Below are positions 1 through 10,978 of a DNA stretch of 64,000 bases, piece after piece. The translations under genes were made by a program, and so were the position numbers. The stretch is taken from assembly GCF_020497125.1 (NCBI RefSeq), contig NC_059073.1:23023225-23087224 (forward strand). Reading direction: 5' to 3'. Source of the stretch: Mauremys mutica (Eukaryota; Chordata; Testudines; Geoemydidae). Each line of letters starts with the position of its first letter. The stretch's first letter is position 1. The notes beneath the pieces are model-generated. The model had not been told where the DNA came from, made no database searches, and saw only the letters and a list, made by a program, of their open reading frames with translations.

Positions 1-440
1 TGTGCTTCAGGGGGATGCGGGGTACCTGGCGCCAGCAGCAGTGAGCATTCCTGCTTCTTCCCGCCCCTGCTCCACCTCCGCCCCCACTCCACCCCTTCCC
101 ACCCCTGTTCCACCCCCACCCTACCTTTCCCCACCCCTGCTCTGACCCCTCCTCATCCCATTCCACCGCCCCGCCTCTTTCTGGCTTACGCCTCCTCCCC
201 CAACGATGCCAGGATCCAGCAGGGCGGAGCAGAGTGGGGCAGGCTGGGGCCGGGTCGCTCACTGCTGCCAGCGCCAGGCCCTCCGCTAACCCTCCAGGCT
301 GCCCTGGACCCTGCATCGCCCTGAAGCATGCCCCCCCCTCAAAGCACAGGGCCTGGGGAAGTTACCCTGATCTGTCCTAGGGACGGGACAGCTCTGCTTG
401 GACCCATTCTGGGCACCACCAAAAATTATACAAACCTGGC
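1..440. repeat. GC-rich unclassified repeat-like sequence
   Basis: Pyrimidine- and C-rich sequence (runs of CCCC, CCACCCC) without a convincing coding frame. The composition resembles the GC-rich interiors of the short DNA transposons elsewhere in the window, but no termini were found. The left side is cut by the window edge. Confidence 0.3.
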
Positions 441-448
441 CCCCATGG

Positions 449-606
449 GGGGGAGGGATAGCTCAGTGATTTGAGCATGGGTCTGCTAAATCCAGCACTG
501 TGAGTTCAACCCTTGAGGGAGGCATTTAGGGATCAGGGGCAAAAGTTCATCAGAGGGTTGGACTACATGACCTTCTGAGGTCCCTTCCAACCCTGATATT
601 CTATAT
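449..606 (+). mobile_element. tRNA-derived SINE (tortoise PolIII/CR1-tailed type)
   Basis: The head is tRNA-like. An A-box-like segment (TAGCTCAGTGATTTGAGC, from about 459) and a B-box-like segment (GAGTTCAACCC, about 502-512) have tRNA-like spacing. The 3' tail (about 575-606, CTGAGGTCCCTTCCAACC then TGATATTCTAT) matches the tail of the CR1 copy ending near 47,303. A tRNA head with a CR1 tail is the known structure of the tortoise PolIII/SINE (Cry) family of cryptodiran turtles. The copy looks close to full length. Flanking duplications were not clear. Confidence 0.8.
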
Positions 607-681
607 CTTTTTTTGAGATGGGGCAACCAGACCTGCATGCAGCTATCAAGATGTGGGAGTACCATGGATTTATATAGTGGC

Positions 682-1705
682 ATTATATTTAGTCTTATTA
701 TCTATCTCTTTCCTAATGATTCCTAACATTTTTGACTGCAGTAGAGTTCAAAGTGATGACCAGAGTGGCTAAAACAGGCATTGTGGGACACTCTCGGGAG
801 GCCAATCAGAGCACATTAACAGACCAGGGCATCCACTCGCCAAGGTGGATTACCAGGAGCGCTCTAGCCGCAGAGTCTGGGCGCTTTACATGCCTTGCCA
901 GTGTGAACGCGTCATGAGTTAGAGCACCCAGGGCTGCTTTAATGCACTCTAACTCGCAAGTGTACCGAAGCCCTTAACTATCTTCAGTAATTTTGTATCT
1001 TCTGAAAATTTTGCCACCTCATTGTTTACCCCTTTTTCCAGATCATTTATGAATACGCTGAATAGCTCTTGTCCCACTACAGACCCCTGTGGGACACCAC
1101 TATTTACCTCTCTCCATTCTGAAAGCTGACCATATTCCTATCCTTTGTTTCGTGTCTTTTAACCAGTTAATGAGAGGGCCTTCCCTCTTATCCCATGACT
1201 GCTTACTTTGCTTAAGAGCCTTTGGTGAGGGACCTTGTCAAAGGCTTTCTGAAAGTCCAAGTATATGATATCCACTGGACCGCCCTTGTTCACATGTTTG
1301 TTAACCCTCTCATAGAATTCTAATAGATTGGTGAGGCATGATTTTCCTTTACAGACACCTTCTAGACTCTTCCCCAACAAATCATGTTCATCTCTGTGCC
1401 TGATATTTCTGTTCCTTATTGTAGTTTCAACCATTTTGCCCGGTACTGAAGTTAGGCTTATTGGCCTGTAATTGCCAGGATCCCTCTGGAGCCTTTTTAA
1501 AAAATTGGTGTCGCATTAGCTATCCTCTAGTCAACTGGTACAGAAGATGATTTAAATGATAGGTTACAAACCACAGTTAGTAAATCTACAATTTCACATT
1601 TGAGTTTCTGCAGAACTGCTGGGTGAAAACCCTCTGGTCCTGGTGACTTATTACTTTTTAATTTGTCAGTTTGTTCCAAAACCTCGCATGTTATTTAGAG
1701 TTTGG
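682..1705 (-). mobile_element. CR1-type LINE fragment, reverse transcriptase region, interrupted
   Basis: The minus-strand frame at 1159-1434 encodes a stretch of LINE reverse transcriptase with [16 protein letters not shown] and IIYLDFQKAFDKVPHQRL, the palm-domain block (YLDFxKAFD) typical of CR1/jockey-clade elements. Similarity in style continues on both sides in other frames, so it is a decayed, frame-broken fragment. The CR1-like text before about 737 resumes after 976. Between lies the Harbinger-derived element reported separately. Both LINE ends are missing, so it is a dead fragment. Confidence 0.8.
740..973 (+). mobile_element. Harbinger-derived short element (partial)
   Basis: The right end reads AGTGTACCGAAGCCC followed by TTA (974-976), closely resembling the right end of the complete Harbinger element (AGTGTAGCCATACCC then TTA at 11,415). 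Further inside, GTGGCTAAAACAGGCATT and GAGGCCAATCA match the segment at about 11,160-11,210 of that element. It is inserted in a CR1. The left terminus was not recognised, so the copy may be truncated or diverged. Confidence 0.6.
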
Positions 1706-1809
1706 AGCTTTCCTTTATATGACTGTATAGTGAAGGGTTTTGAAAAAAACATTTACATACATGCAGTGTGACAAATCATGAAGTCTTTACTCATTCCTTG
1801 AAATCATTG

Positions 1810-1887
1810 GGCCAGATTCTCAGCTGGTGAACATTTACATAGCTCTATTGACTTCGACCTCAATTTGCAGTATCTGAGAATCTGGCT
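1810..1887. repeat. Short imperfect palindrome (dispersed module)
   Basis: GCCAGATTCTCAG at 1811-1823 is exactly reverse-complemented by CTGAGAATCTGGC at 1874-1886, with a partly palindromic centre containing ATTGACTTC. It belongs to a set of similar foldable modules scattered through the window. Confidence 0.6.
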
Positions 1888-1905
1888 CAAGGGGAATTTT
1901 GCCCA

Positions 1906-3766
1906 AGTAAGGATCGAGTAAAAACTTGATTTGGCTCCCAAGAAAGGGAAAATAACCTCTCTTGGTCCTTTTTCAAAGTTCTATTTGAAGTATTAGGTTA
2001 AGAAGATAATCTGGTTACCCTCAAATTACCTCTCTGCTAGTGAACTTTAAGGCAGCAGATTTAGACAGGTGCAAATTTGGCCCATTAGATTTTCCAAGTG
2101 CCTTCGCTTGTGTTTTGTTCATAACTGGGGCTCATCCAAAGTGAGCCTATTATAGAAGGGTGAGGGTTCAAGTTCTTCAGCACAACAAATTTTGTCTACA
2201 TGACGAAGCCCTCACTGGACGCAGGGGAAAATCCAAATGTTGTAATAATGTGACACTATTCCCCCCACATAACAGAAAACCAAAGAGAATCTATTTCAAC
2301 AGACTCTCTACAACATGAAGACAGAAGGTAAATTGAACAGGAAAAAAAGAGCTGGAAGCTATTCTATAGTTGAGTGACAGAGATGGCTAGGAAGTGGTTG
2401 CTCCCAGATGGCCTGACTGTTCCTCCTCCAGGCCCCTGTTCATTTGTATCATGGAGTATCTGCGAAACCTACTCTTCCTCTACAGCTTCTCACGTCCTCC
2501 TCTCTTCTCCCCTTGCTGTCTAGAGGAGAAAGCATGAATGATCCTGAGCTTCCTCCAGTCCTAGTGAGAGTAGGGGAGGCTGGGTACAGCTCATCTACTG
2601 CCAGGCTCAAGTCTTACTTTAGAGGTACCTAGACCTTGTGCTGGCCCTTTGCAGAGAGGTGAATTTCACCTATATATAAAATATAACTAGACTCCTGTTT
2701 GCATTAAGTGGAGTTAAAAAACATGCATGGAGGGAAGAATAACTTACCACACCCCTTGAGGGAGGGGAGTGTAATGTGTAGTGATTCTATATAGCCTGTT
2801 AAAGAGACAAAATATCCCATATAGCATTTGGTTCCAACTCTCACTAAACTCAATGGAAAGACTTCCATTGACTGTAATGGGAGTTGGATCAGGCCCTTAG
2901 ACAAAAAGCTGGGCTTTGCCCTCCCTCCTAGCGAATGCTGCTTCTTTTTTTGCCCATGGACACATAAAACACCCATTTTTGATTTTCTAAATGCGGTAGA
3001 CGGTCATTCTCCCCCAAAGCTGGCAGAAGACCTAGATTTGGTAGTTTGAAAACATTTGGCTTGTTTACGTTTCCCCTCAAAGTCAAACAATGCAGGAGCT
3101 GTATTTTTCAGGTGTAAAAGCCACACATGGGAGAAAAAAACCCCTTCAGATCATGCCAGGAAATAGAGCTCTTGTGCTGATCTACCATTCTGACTTGCCT
3201 TAATCTCCTTGGTATATAGAGTGAGTGAGGAAGGCCAAAATCTACACAGAAGAACTTAGTGTACCAACTTTTTGATGATAGCAGCATTCCATAAAGCCTC
3301 CTTATCCTTCTGCAGAACCAAACCGTTGCTTTAGGAGCTGCAGGCTTCTGAAATACAAGGTTGACACTTTGCCCATAGTTTCTCCATAACATTCCTTTAG
3401 GTTTTGTACACTGCTGACAGAGCTTTGGAGAATGAAAACAGACAAGATAGGAGAAGGCTGAAGGAGGAGGAAGTTGCCAATTATTTTTTGGAGCCAGAAG
3501 AGCTTTGTGGCACAAGGGGCTTCTATTCCAACACAAATAGCTATTTCAGAGCACTCTGATGAGTCAGCTGGGTAGGACACACTGGCAGTTTTTGCACTCC
3601 CCTGAGCACAAAGACTGTTTCAGGCAAGCACTCCTGCCGGCACCTAAGAGATAGGTGGGTAAGGGATAAATCCATAGCTCAGCAGAGCCAATCACAGATT
3701 AAGGGAATACATGCTGCATCCTCACCATGATGGCACCTGGACCTCTCCTGAACCTATCCTAGAGAC
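1906..3766. other. No recognised gene; old repeat traces only
   Basis: No convincing gene or family. It contains a palindromic GGTGAATTTCACC at 2658-2670 and a partly palindromic module at about 2831-2900 (ATTGACTGTAATGGGAGTTG, then GGATCAGGCCC). Short frames on both strands here have no recognisable domain. Confidence 0.5.
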
Positions 3767-3905
3767 GCTTAGACTTTAAGGCTAAAAGAGACTTAGCCTG
3801 ACCTCCTGCATATTGCAGACCAGAGAACCTCACCTATCCACTCCTGTAGTAGGCCCATAACCTCTGGATGAGTTACTGACATCCTCAAATCTAGTATCTT
3901 AAGTG
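3766..3905 (-). mobile_element. L3/CR1-like LINE 3' fragment
   Basis: The sequence (AGACTTTAAGGCTAAAAGAG, then CCATAACCTCTGGATGAG) matches, in the same order, the longer copy at 29,966-30,583. Both look like the 3' untranslated end of an old CR1/L3-type LINE in the minus orientation. No coding sequence. Confidence 0.6.
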
Positions 3906-4754
3906 GAGGTTGTGCCGGAAGCTATGACAACAGCACAAGAGTGTCAGACAGCCATGACTTGATCCAGGCTCAGTGAAGGACTTGGCCTCAAGGTAAAGGG
4001 AAACATGGGAATAATAGACTCAAGGAATCCAACACTGGCAATTTGTTGTTGGTGCAGTTTCATGTTAAGATGTGTGGAGTGGTTTTAAATTGATAGTAAA
4101 TATGTGTGCAAACCACTGAGCAAGTATACAAAGGCCAAGGACCAAAAGTTGTTGGGGGTAAAACAGGCAGCTCCTGCTGTCATCAGAAGTTGCACATGTG
4201 GATTCTGTTGAATTTGAATAATTGTAGTCAGTTTAAAGATTAGTTTGCCAGATATCTGTAAGAGAGCTAGTTTTCAACAACCACATTTAACATTCTGCCT
4301 CAAATATAGCAATGAGCAAATTAAAGGCAAAAATTATGAACTGCACTTTTTCTGCAGAACTTGCAACGCATTACCACATTCGCATTCAGCTCATTTTTTG
4401 ATTATTAGTTTTCTATGTACAAAGGGCAAACAAATACATGCAGTCATAATCATCTATACTTCATACGAAGGAGCAACAACACAAGAAAGAACTAAAATTA
4501 AGCTGCCATGAGGAAAAACAAACAGTGAGTGTGTGTATATCCTCTATAACATGCTATCTATAAGAATTATCACCCGTAAGCATGTATGGGGCAATTTTCA
4601 AAAGAGGTCAGCAACCATATTTGCAACTGACTTTTGGTTTCTTCCCTTCCAGGGAAAAAGCTGTTTTTGTCAAAAAACGGAATGGCTGAAAACTCAAAAA
4701 TTTCTATTCAGCTAAAAAACCAAAATACTTTGATTCTGAAATGCTGCCATGGGG

Positions 4755-4837
4755 CCTTATGGGAGTTGTAGTTCAGGTGCCTCTGGCTCCCATCCTCGTC
4801 TATGGGTGAGGATCACCAGCTGGACTACCTCTCCCAT
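4755..4837. repeat. Short inverted-repeat element
   Basis: CTTATGGGAGTTGTAGTTC on the left is mirrored by GGACTACCTCTCCCATGA on the right. The imperfect arms of about 18 bp enclose roughly 45 bp. This is a MITE-like fold-back structure, family not assigned. Confidence 0.55.
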
Positions 4838-4886
4838 GATGCATCATGTTTTACCTCTCCTCACCAAGAGGGAAACCATCATGGCA

Positions 4887-5230
4887 GTCATAGGCGCTGG
4901 CTTCCTCTGGGCCTGGGGGGTGCTCAACCCCCTGCTCTACCCTAGGCCCCATCCCCACCCTTCCTCCAAGCCCCCATCTGCATCCCACCTCTTCCGCCCA
5001 CCCCATCCCCACTCCTCCCCCTCCCTCCCAGTGCCTCCTGCACACTGCGAAACAGCTGATTGTGCTGGGCAGTAGGTGCTGGGAGGGAGGGGGAGGCGCT
5101 GATCGGCTGGGTAGAAGACAAGTGGGAGGCACTGGGAGAGGCGCTGGCTGCCAGTGGGTACCAAGCACCCGCTAATTTTTTTCTGTGGGTGTTCCAGGGC
5201 TGGAGCACCCACAGAGTCGCCGCCTATGAC
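4887..5230. mobile_element. Short non-autonomous DNA element with inverted ends
   Basis: GTCATAGGCG at the left end is matched by the reverse complement CGCCTATGAC at the right end. The interior is GC-rich. A second inverted repeat, GTGGGTGTTCCAG/CTGGAGCACCCAC, lies at about 5185-5212. Open frames across it on both strands follow from the high GC content and carry no domain. Family not assigned; no clear target duplication. Confidence 0.55.
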
Positions 5231-7257
5231 TCTCTTCCTTCATGTGATGCTGTCATTTACACTAGCTCTGCAGACATCGTAGAGTCTTCCAGCCAAGACA
5301 GGACCTGAATTTCTAATGTAATAAAACAGCCCCCCAAAAACCCTCAAAACAAAACCAAATCAAAGAAACCCTCTTAAAAACAAACAAAAATAAAGAAAGA
5401 AAATAAAAAGCCCCAAATACCTTAAGAAAGAAAATACTTTCAGGTCTTCTTTATCTATCATAAAGAAGCACAAAAGGGCACAAGGCCTTTTTTTCTTTCT
5501 TCCTTCCTTAGTAGGTCATCTGTAAGTGCTGATGGTACCCTCAATGATATCCAAAACACAGAAAAGGATATTGTCTCCAGGATCGTAGCATCTAAACAGA
5601 AGGATAACACCCCTACTGAGATATCCATAGCAGCACAGAAATAATTTTTTTGGGAGGGAGTTAAATTATTTTAGTAACCTTTTAGTGATAAAAACCTCAG
5701 GGATGGGATTTTTACTGAGAAGGCTTCTTAGTGTTGGTAGGTTTTGCAGGACATCATGGAAGAAAACACAACAGTGGCTGTGGAAGAAGGACACAAAGAA
5801 AAGGACAAAGGGGAGGGAGTGGGAGATGCAGGGAGCTGAGAGCAGAGAAGTACTCAGAGGCAGACCCTTCAAGGTGAGGCTGAGGAGGCTGAGTTTGACA
5901 CCAAAGGGGAGAGAAAGATGATGAGGGATTTGTAGAGGTGAATGAAGATGTTGAAATAGAATGGGTATGACTTGGCAAAAGGATAGAGAGAGGATCTAAG
6001 ACTTATAGCAAGGTTGGGAACCAGTGTGGATGGAAGGATGGGGGTGGTGCCGATGGCAAGGGAGAAGGGCAGGAGCGGAGATAGAGTGAGGAGAGGGTTA
6101 GATCACTCAGGATTCATACTAAAACAAGTACACTACATTTTAGCAAATTACCTAAATTCCTTACTGTTTCAGTCACAAGGCTATGCCATGTTTCCACCTA
6201 GAGCGTCCTCTGAGCCCCTGACAGATGTCAAGGGCCCTACATGTTCCACATTAAAAAGGGCTATAGAAGGTTTTTTTCTGGAGCATTTCAACTCCACCTT
6301 TGCATAGGCCAAAGGGGGGCCACTAAAGAAAGTTGGCCAGCATCTGAGTGTGGTGCCACCACATACTCTGCCAGCCTGGGAACAAACAGAACCTGGCCAC
6401 CAGCACTTGGATCTTCCACATCGCAGCATAACCTAGTCAGACTGGGCCACCCCATCAGTCACTGTTTTGGGTGAAATCCACCCTTGAGCAGGGTCCCCGC
6501 ACCAAGCCTATGTACCCTTTGAATCTGCCTTAACCCCCCATGAGGAGAACTTAAGTGTGCATAAGATTTGTGCTGTTCCTATGAACAAGGGTGAATTTCA
6601 CACTGTGTGTGTAAGGTTCTGGGTTGGCACCCTGTGACTTTGCCTTGCATCTAGCAGCAGACATAATTATCAGCTGTGAATGGCATGCTAGTCATACTTA
6701 ATGGCACTGTAAATGGAATACGGGCCCTAAAAGCAGTGTACAATAGAAAGCAGCTAGCATGAAATAAAGCAGATTACTTTTTTGCCTACTGGTATTAAGT
6801 AGAATTGGTGTCAGCCAACTGTAAGCACGTATTGTGAAAGACCCGAGTTCCTCAAAAGGGATTTTTACTGTTAAATCCTTTAGTGGTTATGAAATTCCAG
6901 TCAGAAGTAATCCCAGGCTAATATGTGATTCTATTTTGGACTTTAAAGCAGCATATGTAAATTTAAATTAAAGAAAGGCAAATTCAGCAGTGGGAAACCC
7001 ATTTCTACTTTTCTGAATATATCAGGTTTTCAGTTCTGTTCCCTTATTACAAGTGTATTGTAGATGAAGCTGAGAGAATCCATATCATCTATGACTAAAT
7101 CTTGATGAATATACCGCCAAAAATGAGAGTTCAGTGACGACTTGCAAATGAAAGGCCTGTTTTTCCCCACTTCTTTATCGAATAACATGTTCGTAGTGCA
7201 TTTATCAATTTTATTTTATACTTAGTGGGCAGCTGACTCATGGAGAAACTGAGATAG
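5231..7257. other. No recognised gene
   Basis: Contains A-rich tracts (about 5325-5420), purine-rich sequence (about 5760-6090) and ordinary AT-rich DNA. Short frames have no recognisable motifs. Nothing further supported. Confidence 0.5.
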
Positions 7258-7684
7258 ATCGTAGAATCACAGAAATGTCAGGCTGGAAGGGACCTTGAGA
7301 AGTCATCAGTTCTATCCCCCAAATAAACTTAGGCTATGGCTACACTTATGGTTTGCAGCGCTGGTAGTTTGCAGCACTGGTCATCCAGCTGTGCAGGGCC
7401 AGCGCTGCAGAGTGGCCACACTGACAGCTACCAGCGCTGCAGTGTGGCCACATTGGCAGCATTTCCAGCGCTGTACTGAGAGGTGCATTGTGGGCAGCTA
7501 TCCCACAGAGCACCTCATCCCGTTTTGGCGCCGTTTTGGCGCTGAGTATTGTGGGAAGGGGAAGGAAGTGTGTGGGTCATTCCGCTTCCTGTTCCAACGC
7601 CCCGTGGTGCATCACTTCACTTCCCAGCAGTCACACTTTCGCCATCCACGTTTCTTGCCATTTGTGAGTGCAGCACGCTGTGAA

Positions 7685-8926
7685 ATGGAGCCTGAGCTGC
7701 TGAGGAATTTGCTGCTGACTGTCGCCAGCACATCACGTTTGGCAGTTGAGCTATTCCTTCAGCTCCAAAATGACAGTGAGGATTCCGATGATGATATGGA
7801 TTTGCCTAAAGCGGGTGACATGAAATTGCTTGTGGCAGTAACAGAAATGCTCAGCACCGTGGAACGCCGCTTTTGGGCTCGTGAGACAAGCAGTGAGTGG
7901 TGGGATCACATTGTCATGGAAGTCTGGGATGACGAGCAGTGGCTGCAGAACTTTCATATGAGAAAAGCCACTTTCATGCGACTGTGTGCTGAGCTCGCCC
8001 CCACCCTGCGGCGCAAGGACACAAGATTGAGAGCTGCCCTGACGGTGGAAAAGCGGGTGGCTATTGCAATGTAGAAGCTGGCAACTCCAGACAGCTACCG
8101 GTCGGTCGGGAACCAGTTTGGGGTGGGAAAGTCGACCGTTGGAATCGTGTTGATGCAAGTTTGCAGGGCCATTAATCGCATCCTGCTGAGGAGAACCGTG
8201 ACTGTGGGGAACGTGCAGGACATTGTGGATGGCTTTTCAGAAATGGGTTTCCCTAACTGTGGAGGGGCAATAGATGGGACGCATATTCCTATTCTGGCAC
8301 CACCCCACCTAGCCTACGAGTACATTAATCGCAAGGGGTATTTCTCTATGGTTCTCCAGGCGCTTGTGGATCACCGTGGGCGTTTCATTGATATTTACAC
8401 AGGCTGGCCTGGAAAAGTGCATGATGCACGCATCTTTCGGAACAGTGGCCTGTTCAGGAAGATGCAGGAAGGTACATTTTTCCCAGACCGAAAGATCACA
8501 GTAAGGGACGTTGAAATGCCCATTGTGATCCTTGGGGACCCCGCTTACCCATTAATGCCTTGGCTCATGAAACCATATACAGGGAAGCTGAACAGGAGCC
8601 AGGACCGTTTCAACTACAGGCTGAGCCGATGCCGAATGACTGTGGAGTGTGCTTTTGGCCGTTTAAAAGCTCGCTGGAGATGTCTATATGGGAAGCTAGA
8701 CTTGGGGGAAAGCAGCATCCCTGCGGTTATATCCGCGTGCTGTACCCTCCATAATATTTGTGAAGGGAAGGGTGAAGCATTCAGCCAGGCATGGACCAAC
8801 GAGGTGCAAGTCCTGGAGGCTGAATTTGCACAGCCAGACAGCAGGGCTACTAGAGACGCCCACCACAGGGCAACAAGGATTAGGGATGCCTTGAGGGAGA
8901 AATTTGAGGCTGAAAGCCAACAGTAA
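7685..8926 (+). pseudogene. Harbinger transposase with one internal stop codon
   Basis: The frame from ATG 7685 runs 414 codons to the stop at 8926, interrupted only by TAG at 8072-8074 (codon 130). After that stop the same frame continues with KLATPDSYRS and the DDE nuclease domain. Conserved blocks are IDGTH (Asp about 197), HDAR (Asp about 247), GDPAY (Asp about 285) and VECAFGRLK (Glu about 321). The 36-residue spacing from Asp285 to Glu321 fits a D35E arrangement; I did not settle which middle Asp is catalytic. About 410 residues suits the PIF/Harbinger family, and HARBI1 is a domesticated relative. This start was chosen because MEPELL begins after the GC-rich end region; the frame is open further upstream to 7295 but that runs outside the element. 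The stop probably arose from TGG by one transition (inference). The enzyme would cut and paste the element with its Myb-like partner. Confidence 0.92.
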
Positions 8927-9048
8927 TGTTTTTTTGCCTTGACCAGGAGTGACGTGCACTGGTTACAGTGCTTTTAAGTGCCTGTGTTTTCCTTGATGTT
9001 TGTTACCTGTGTTTTCATTGGGGTTTGTTATCTTTCACTTTATGCAAT

Positions 9049-9083
9049 AATAAAAACTGATTCATAATCAAAAATCATTTATT
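9049..9083. promoter_or_regulatory. Facing poly(A) signals between the two transposon genes
   Basis: AATAAA at 9049-9054 on plus follows the transposase stop by about 120 bp. TTTATT at 9078-9083 is AATAAA on minus and follows the Myb-like gene's stop by about 50 bp. The two transcripts would therefore converge within about 35 bp, or overlap slightly. Confidence 0.65.
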
Positions 9084-9133
9084 TAAAAAAAAGGAAGTAC
9101 ACGGGCAGGGGGGTTGGTTGTTGAACTGTACAT

Positions 9134-10978
9134 TCATAGTTTTTCATATGTACTGCCAGGAGTGCTGTGCACCTCAGGATTGTACTGTTGCATGGTGATG
9201 GGGGTTGAGTGCAGAGGGTAAGGGTCGTAGTTCTCTGGGCTCATAGGTGACCGTACAGGTGTCGGGGGCAGCTGGTGATGGTGTAGGTAAGAACCTGGAT
9301 GCTGGGGAACGGGACTTGGAGCTGACATTGGTGCATAGGGGAAAGAGGTTTGGGAGGGTGGGGGTTTGGCACGGTAGTGCTCTGCCTGCATTGCTACCAG
9401 TGACTGCATACAGTCTGTTTGGCGCGCAATGAGGTTTATAAGCTGCCTCGTGGTTTTCTTCAGCGTCAACGCCTTTCTCCTGCTTTCTGTTTGCCTCCAG
9501 TGATGCATCTTTTCTCTCCATTCCTGCGCATTTTTATTCTCTGTTGCACACTGGTTCATAACTGCCTTCACCAGTTCTTCTTTGCTCTTGTTCGGTTTCC
9601 TCCTCAGGTTTTGCAGCTTTCTTTCAGTCACTGATAAGACTGGCCCAGGACTACTCAAGGTCACTGTAAAAATGCAGCAAATGATACATTTTAAGAGAGC
9701 TTCCATTGTGTATAATCTGAAGTTATTTTAAAGTCTCACAAGCATTCCTCACACATTTCAGCAACTGCTAGAGAATTCACAGCCTCCCAGAAATGGTAAT
9801 GGTAATTAACCCTGGGGTTTCCTTCCGCGGTGTGCTCGAACAGGGTGCTGGTGCTTTGTTAAACGCAGCACCTCCATCTCCCTCAGGAATTAACCCTGGG
9901 GTTTCCTTCCGCGGTGTGCTCGAACAGGGTGCTGGTGCTTTGTTAAACGCAGCACCTCCATCTCCCTCAGGAATTAACCCTGGGGTTTCCTTCCGCGGTG
10001 TGCTCGAACAGGGTGCTGGTGCTTTGTTAAACGCAGCACCTCCATCTCCCTCAGGAATTAACCCTGGGGTTCCTGGGGTTCCTGCCTGCCGCGCTATGCA
10101 GTTGGGGAAACCAGCACTGAAACATTCCCTCCATTTCCCATAGGAGTTAATACTGGAAGATATCTCCCTTCTGCGGGTTACCAAAGAAGCAAGGGAGGGT
10201 CTCCTACAACAATGCGGATTCCGCCCGGGTCCTTATGCAGCGTGCCTCTGTGCAAGCATGGTTCCCCCACCCGTCCTGGAACAGTGGCGCGGACGCGTTA
10301 GCCTGAATGGGACAGGGACCACAATGGCTCTCCCTTTAAACTTGGTCACGCGAATTGCCTATGCTCTTGCAGAAACTTTTGAAGAGATTACAGAGGCAGA
10401 TTACTGCGACGTGATAGACCACATCAATGGGATATTCCATGTCTAGGCATGCAGGCATGCAGCCATACCATCCCCCCTACTCTCCCAAAACCTTTGCATT
10501 GCAATAAAAGCTGCTTACCTGGGACCTGCTCCTGTGATTCTTCTGCACCAAGTTCCAGGGGCTGCGACTGGCTAGCTTCCTCCTGGCTTGAGAAGAGCTC
10601 CTGACTGCATGCCTCCTCCGGGCTGGCTTCCCCCACCACAGTAGCCTCACTGTCTGCCTCCCCCTCCCCCTCCTCTACCGGCTCTGAACTGTCCATCATG
10701 GTCCTTGGATTTACAGAGGGGTCACCCCCATAAATCGCATCCAGCTCCTTGTAAAACCGGCAGGTCGTGGGGGCACTGCCGGATCTGCGGTTTCCCTCGC
10801 GTGCTTTGCAATAGGCACTCCGCAGCTCCTTTACTTTTACCCTGCACTGCACCACGTCACGCTCATGGCCCCTTTCCATCATGGCTCTCGATACCTGGGC
10901 AAAGGTATCATAATTCTTACGGCTAGAGCGCAGCTGTGCCTGCACAGATTCCTCCCCCCAAACACTGATGAGGTCCAT
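9134..10978 (-). CDS. Myb/SANT-like Harbinger partner protein, two exons
   Basis: Exon 1 (10,978-10,519) encodes a Myb/SANT-like trihelix domain with MDLISVWGEESVQ, NYDTFAQVSRAMMERGH, QCRVKVKELRSAY and TCRFYKELDAI, then an acidic Glu/Ser-rich stretch. It ends at CAG|GTAAGC (donor bases start at 10,518). Exon 2 (9663-9134) begins after TTTTTACAG and encodes a basic, coiled-coil-like region (RKLQNLRRKPNKSKEELV) and a Pro/Gln/His-rich tail. Joined, the exons keep phase and give exactly 330 codons including the stop. Known Harbinger partners bind DNA and bring the transposase into the nucleus; that role is assumed here. Oddity: an upstream ATG at 11,024 starts a frame (MPPR) one base out of register with the CLHGKRAPAWSNGE sequence that runs into MDLIS, so a small indel near the original start is likely. 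Translation from 10,978 would lack the first residues of the Myb domain. Confidence 0.82.
9804..10072. repeat. 84-bp tandem repeat, three full copies plus a partial
   Basis: Copies start at 9804, 9888 and 9972, with a partial fourth from 10,056. The three units look virtually identical. Because 84 is divisible by three, the array gives long repetitive frames on both strands, which I regard as artefacts. It lies in the intron of the Myb-like gene (9664-10,518). Confidence 0.92.

Noticed and set aside
7751..8158. Minus-strand frame opposite the transposase
   Set aside because: It is antisense to a well-supported coding region and shows no domain.
9793..10143. Long repetitive open frames on both strands over the 84-bp array
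   Set aside because: The period is a multiple of three, so any stop-free unit stays open. The region is the intron of the Myb-like gene, and the frames have no domain.
10258..10446. Plus-strand 62-residue frame inside the Harbinger element
   Set aside because: It lies opposite the intron and exon edge of the Myb-like gene, has no recognised motif, and no known Harbinger gene sits there.
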